From contig URUK01000002.1 of the NCBI GenBank assembly GCA_900551055.1, forward strand, positions 124,001 to 188,000: a stretch of 64,000 nt of DNA, given 5' to 3'. The notes beneath the pieces were generated by a model that saw only the letters and a list, made by a program, of their open reading frames with translations, had not been told where the DNA came from and ran no database searches. The translations under genes and the position numbers were made by a program. This document shows positions 63,473 to 64,000 of the stretch, piece by piece; position 1 is the stretch's first letter, and every line of letters begins with the position of its first letter. The DNA is from an uncultured Prevotella sp. Lineage in GTDB: Bacteria; Bacteroidota; Bacteroidia; Bacteroidales; Bacteroidaceae.

Positions 63473-64000
63473 TTACAGTTTTGCCAGCTCCACAACCTTG
63501 TCGACTGCCGCCGAAAGACCGTCCGGATTCTTGCCTCCGGCTGTAGCGAAATGCGGCTGTCCGCCGCCTCCGCCTTGGATAAGCTTGGCCGCCTCGCGCA
63601 CCATCTGGCCTGCGTTCAGGTTATGGTCGGCCACGAGGTCGTCGCTAATCATCACGCTCAATGTAGGCCGTCCCTCATAGACACTGCCCACAACGCAAAG
63701 CAGATGGCCGTCGGCTGCGGCGCGGAGCTTGAACACAAGGTCTTTCGCCATGTCCTGTTTCATCGGCATTACGGCTGTTACAACCTTCACGCCGTTCACC
63801 ATCCTCGCCTGCGACAACAGCTTTTCCTTGGTCTGTTCCACTGCTTCCGCCTGAAAATGCTCGATGCTTTTCTTCATCGAGTCATGCTCCTCGATGTATT
63901 TCTCGATAACACCTTTCAGGTCTTTGGCATTGTTGAACAGCGCGCGGATGGCCTTCATGGCGTCCTCTATGTTGTAAAGCAGTTCCTCGCATTCCTTTCC
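63473..64000 (-). CDS. alaS: Alanyl-tRNA synthetase, C-terminal end (partial)
   Basis: The frame is open to the right window edge and holds the last 175 residues of AlaS. It contains the coiled linker (IEKYIEEHDSMKKSIEHFQA) and the DHHA1-type domain at the end, with the glycine-rich GGGGGQPHFATAGGK motif that binds tRNA. The catalytic and editing parts lie beyond the window. The internal ATG at 63958 is not the start, as the frame continues upstream (ECEELLYNIEDA). Confidence 0.93.
   Translation of the reverse strand, partial: GKECEELLYNIEDAMKAIRALFNNAKDLKGVIEKYIEEHDSMKKSIEHFQAEAVEQTKEKLLSQARMVNGVKVVTAVMPMKQDMAKDLVFKLRAAADGHLLCVVGSVYEGRPTLSVMISDDLVADHNLNAGQMVREAAKLIQGGGGGQPHFATAGGKNPDGLSAAVDKVVELAKL

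Overview
The window is chromosomal DNA of a Bacteroidales bacterium, most likely Prevotella or a close relative. Evidence: promoters have the Bacteroidetes -7 box TAnnTTTG; surface functions use TonB-type barrels, GLPGLI proteins, Bacteroidetes lipoproteins and one-protein hybrid two-component systems (HTCS); the tmRNA tag reads GENKYALAA; and the xylan gene set matches the xynA/B/D/R group known from Prevotella bryantii. The host DNA is GC-rich. A 13.5-kb segment (3148-16689) is clearly poorer in GC, most of all in its right half.

Layout. (1) 1-3039: the start of an HTCS gene diverging from a GH95 glycosidase. (2) 3148-16689: an integrative mobilizable element in the 3' end of ssrA (tmRNA), bounded by 13-bp copies of the ssrA end. 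In order it holds a tyrosine integrase, a PDDEXK nuclease with an unrecognised partner, a replication module (DUF3853, RepA-like ATPase, iteron-like repeats, TOPRIM primase), an oriT-like hairpin with a MobV relaxase, and cargo: a LytS-type kinase, a frameshifted LytTR regulator, two outer-membrane proteins and a lipoprotein. (3) 16678-31789: ssrA, then the xylan locus. GH43, GH10 and a GPH sugar symporter read left; GH115, the HTCS, GH67 and a GH35-like enzyme read right. The divergent promoters share one pair of direct repeats, a candidate HTCS operator. (4) 31790-64000: core genes, namely queuosine precursor transport and QueF, a GLPGLI/TonB-type pair, an oxaloacetate-decarboxylase-like protein, LptD, a cation antiporter, PepT, polyphosphate kinase and phosphatase, Hsp20, a TlpA-like protein, carboxynorspermidine synthase, a radical SAM protein, RecA, a SprT-like protein, a small HTH protein and the 3' end of alaS.

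Two families of intergenic repeats stand out. The first is ten arrays (plus one remnant) of three or four units with a period of exactly 22 bp and a core like AAAAGGCCACCTTTTGC, most followed by a loosely conserved tail that gives them direction. The second is a set of large inverted repeats whose arms are built of short degenerate tandem words (GGTAAAAA, GAGAATTGA, GGAGTTAA, GACAAGT, GGTTATGAGGT types). They often fill the whole space between a stop codon and the next start codon, and one lies in frame inside the GH35-like gene. Neither family was seen inside the mobile element, which fits recent arrival.

All calls come from reading the sequence. No database search was run, so family names rest on recognised motifs, and the small cargo genes remain functionally unassigned.
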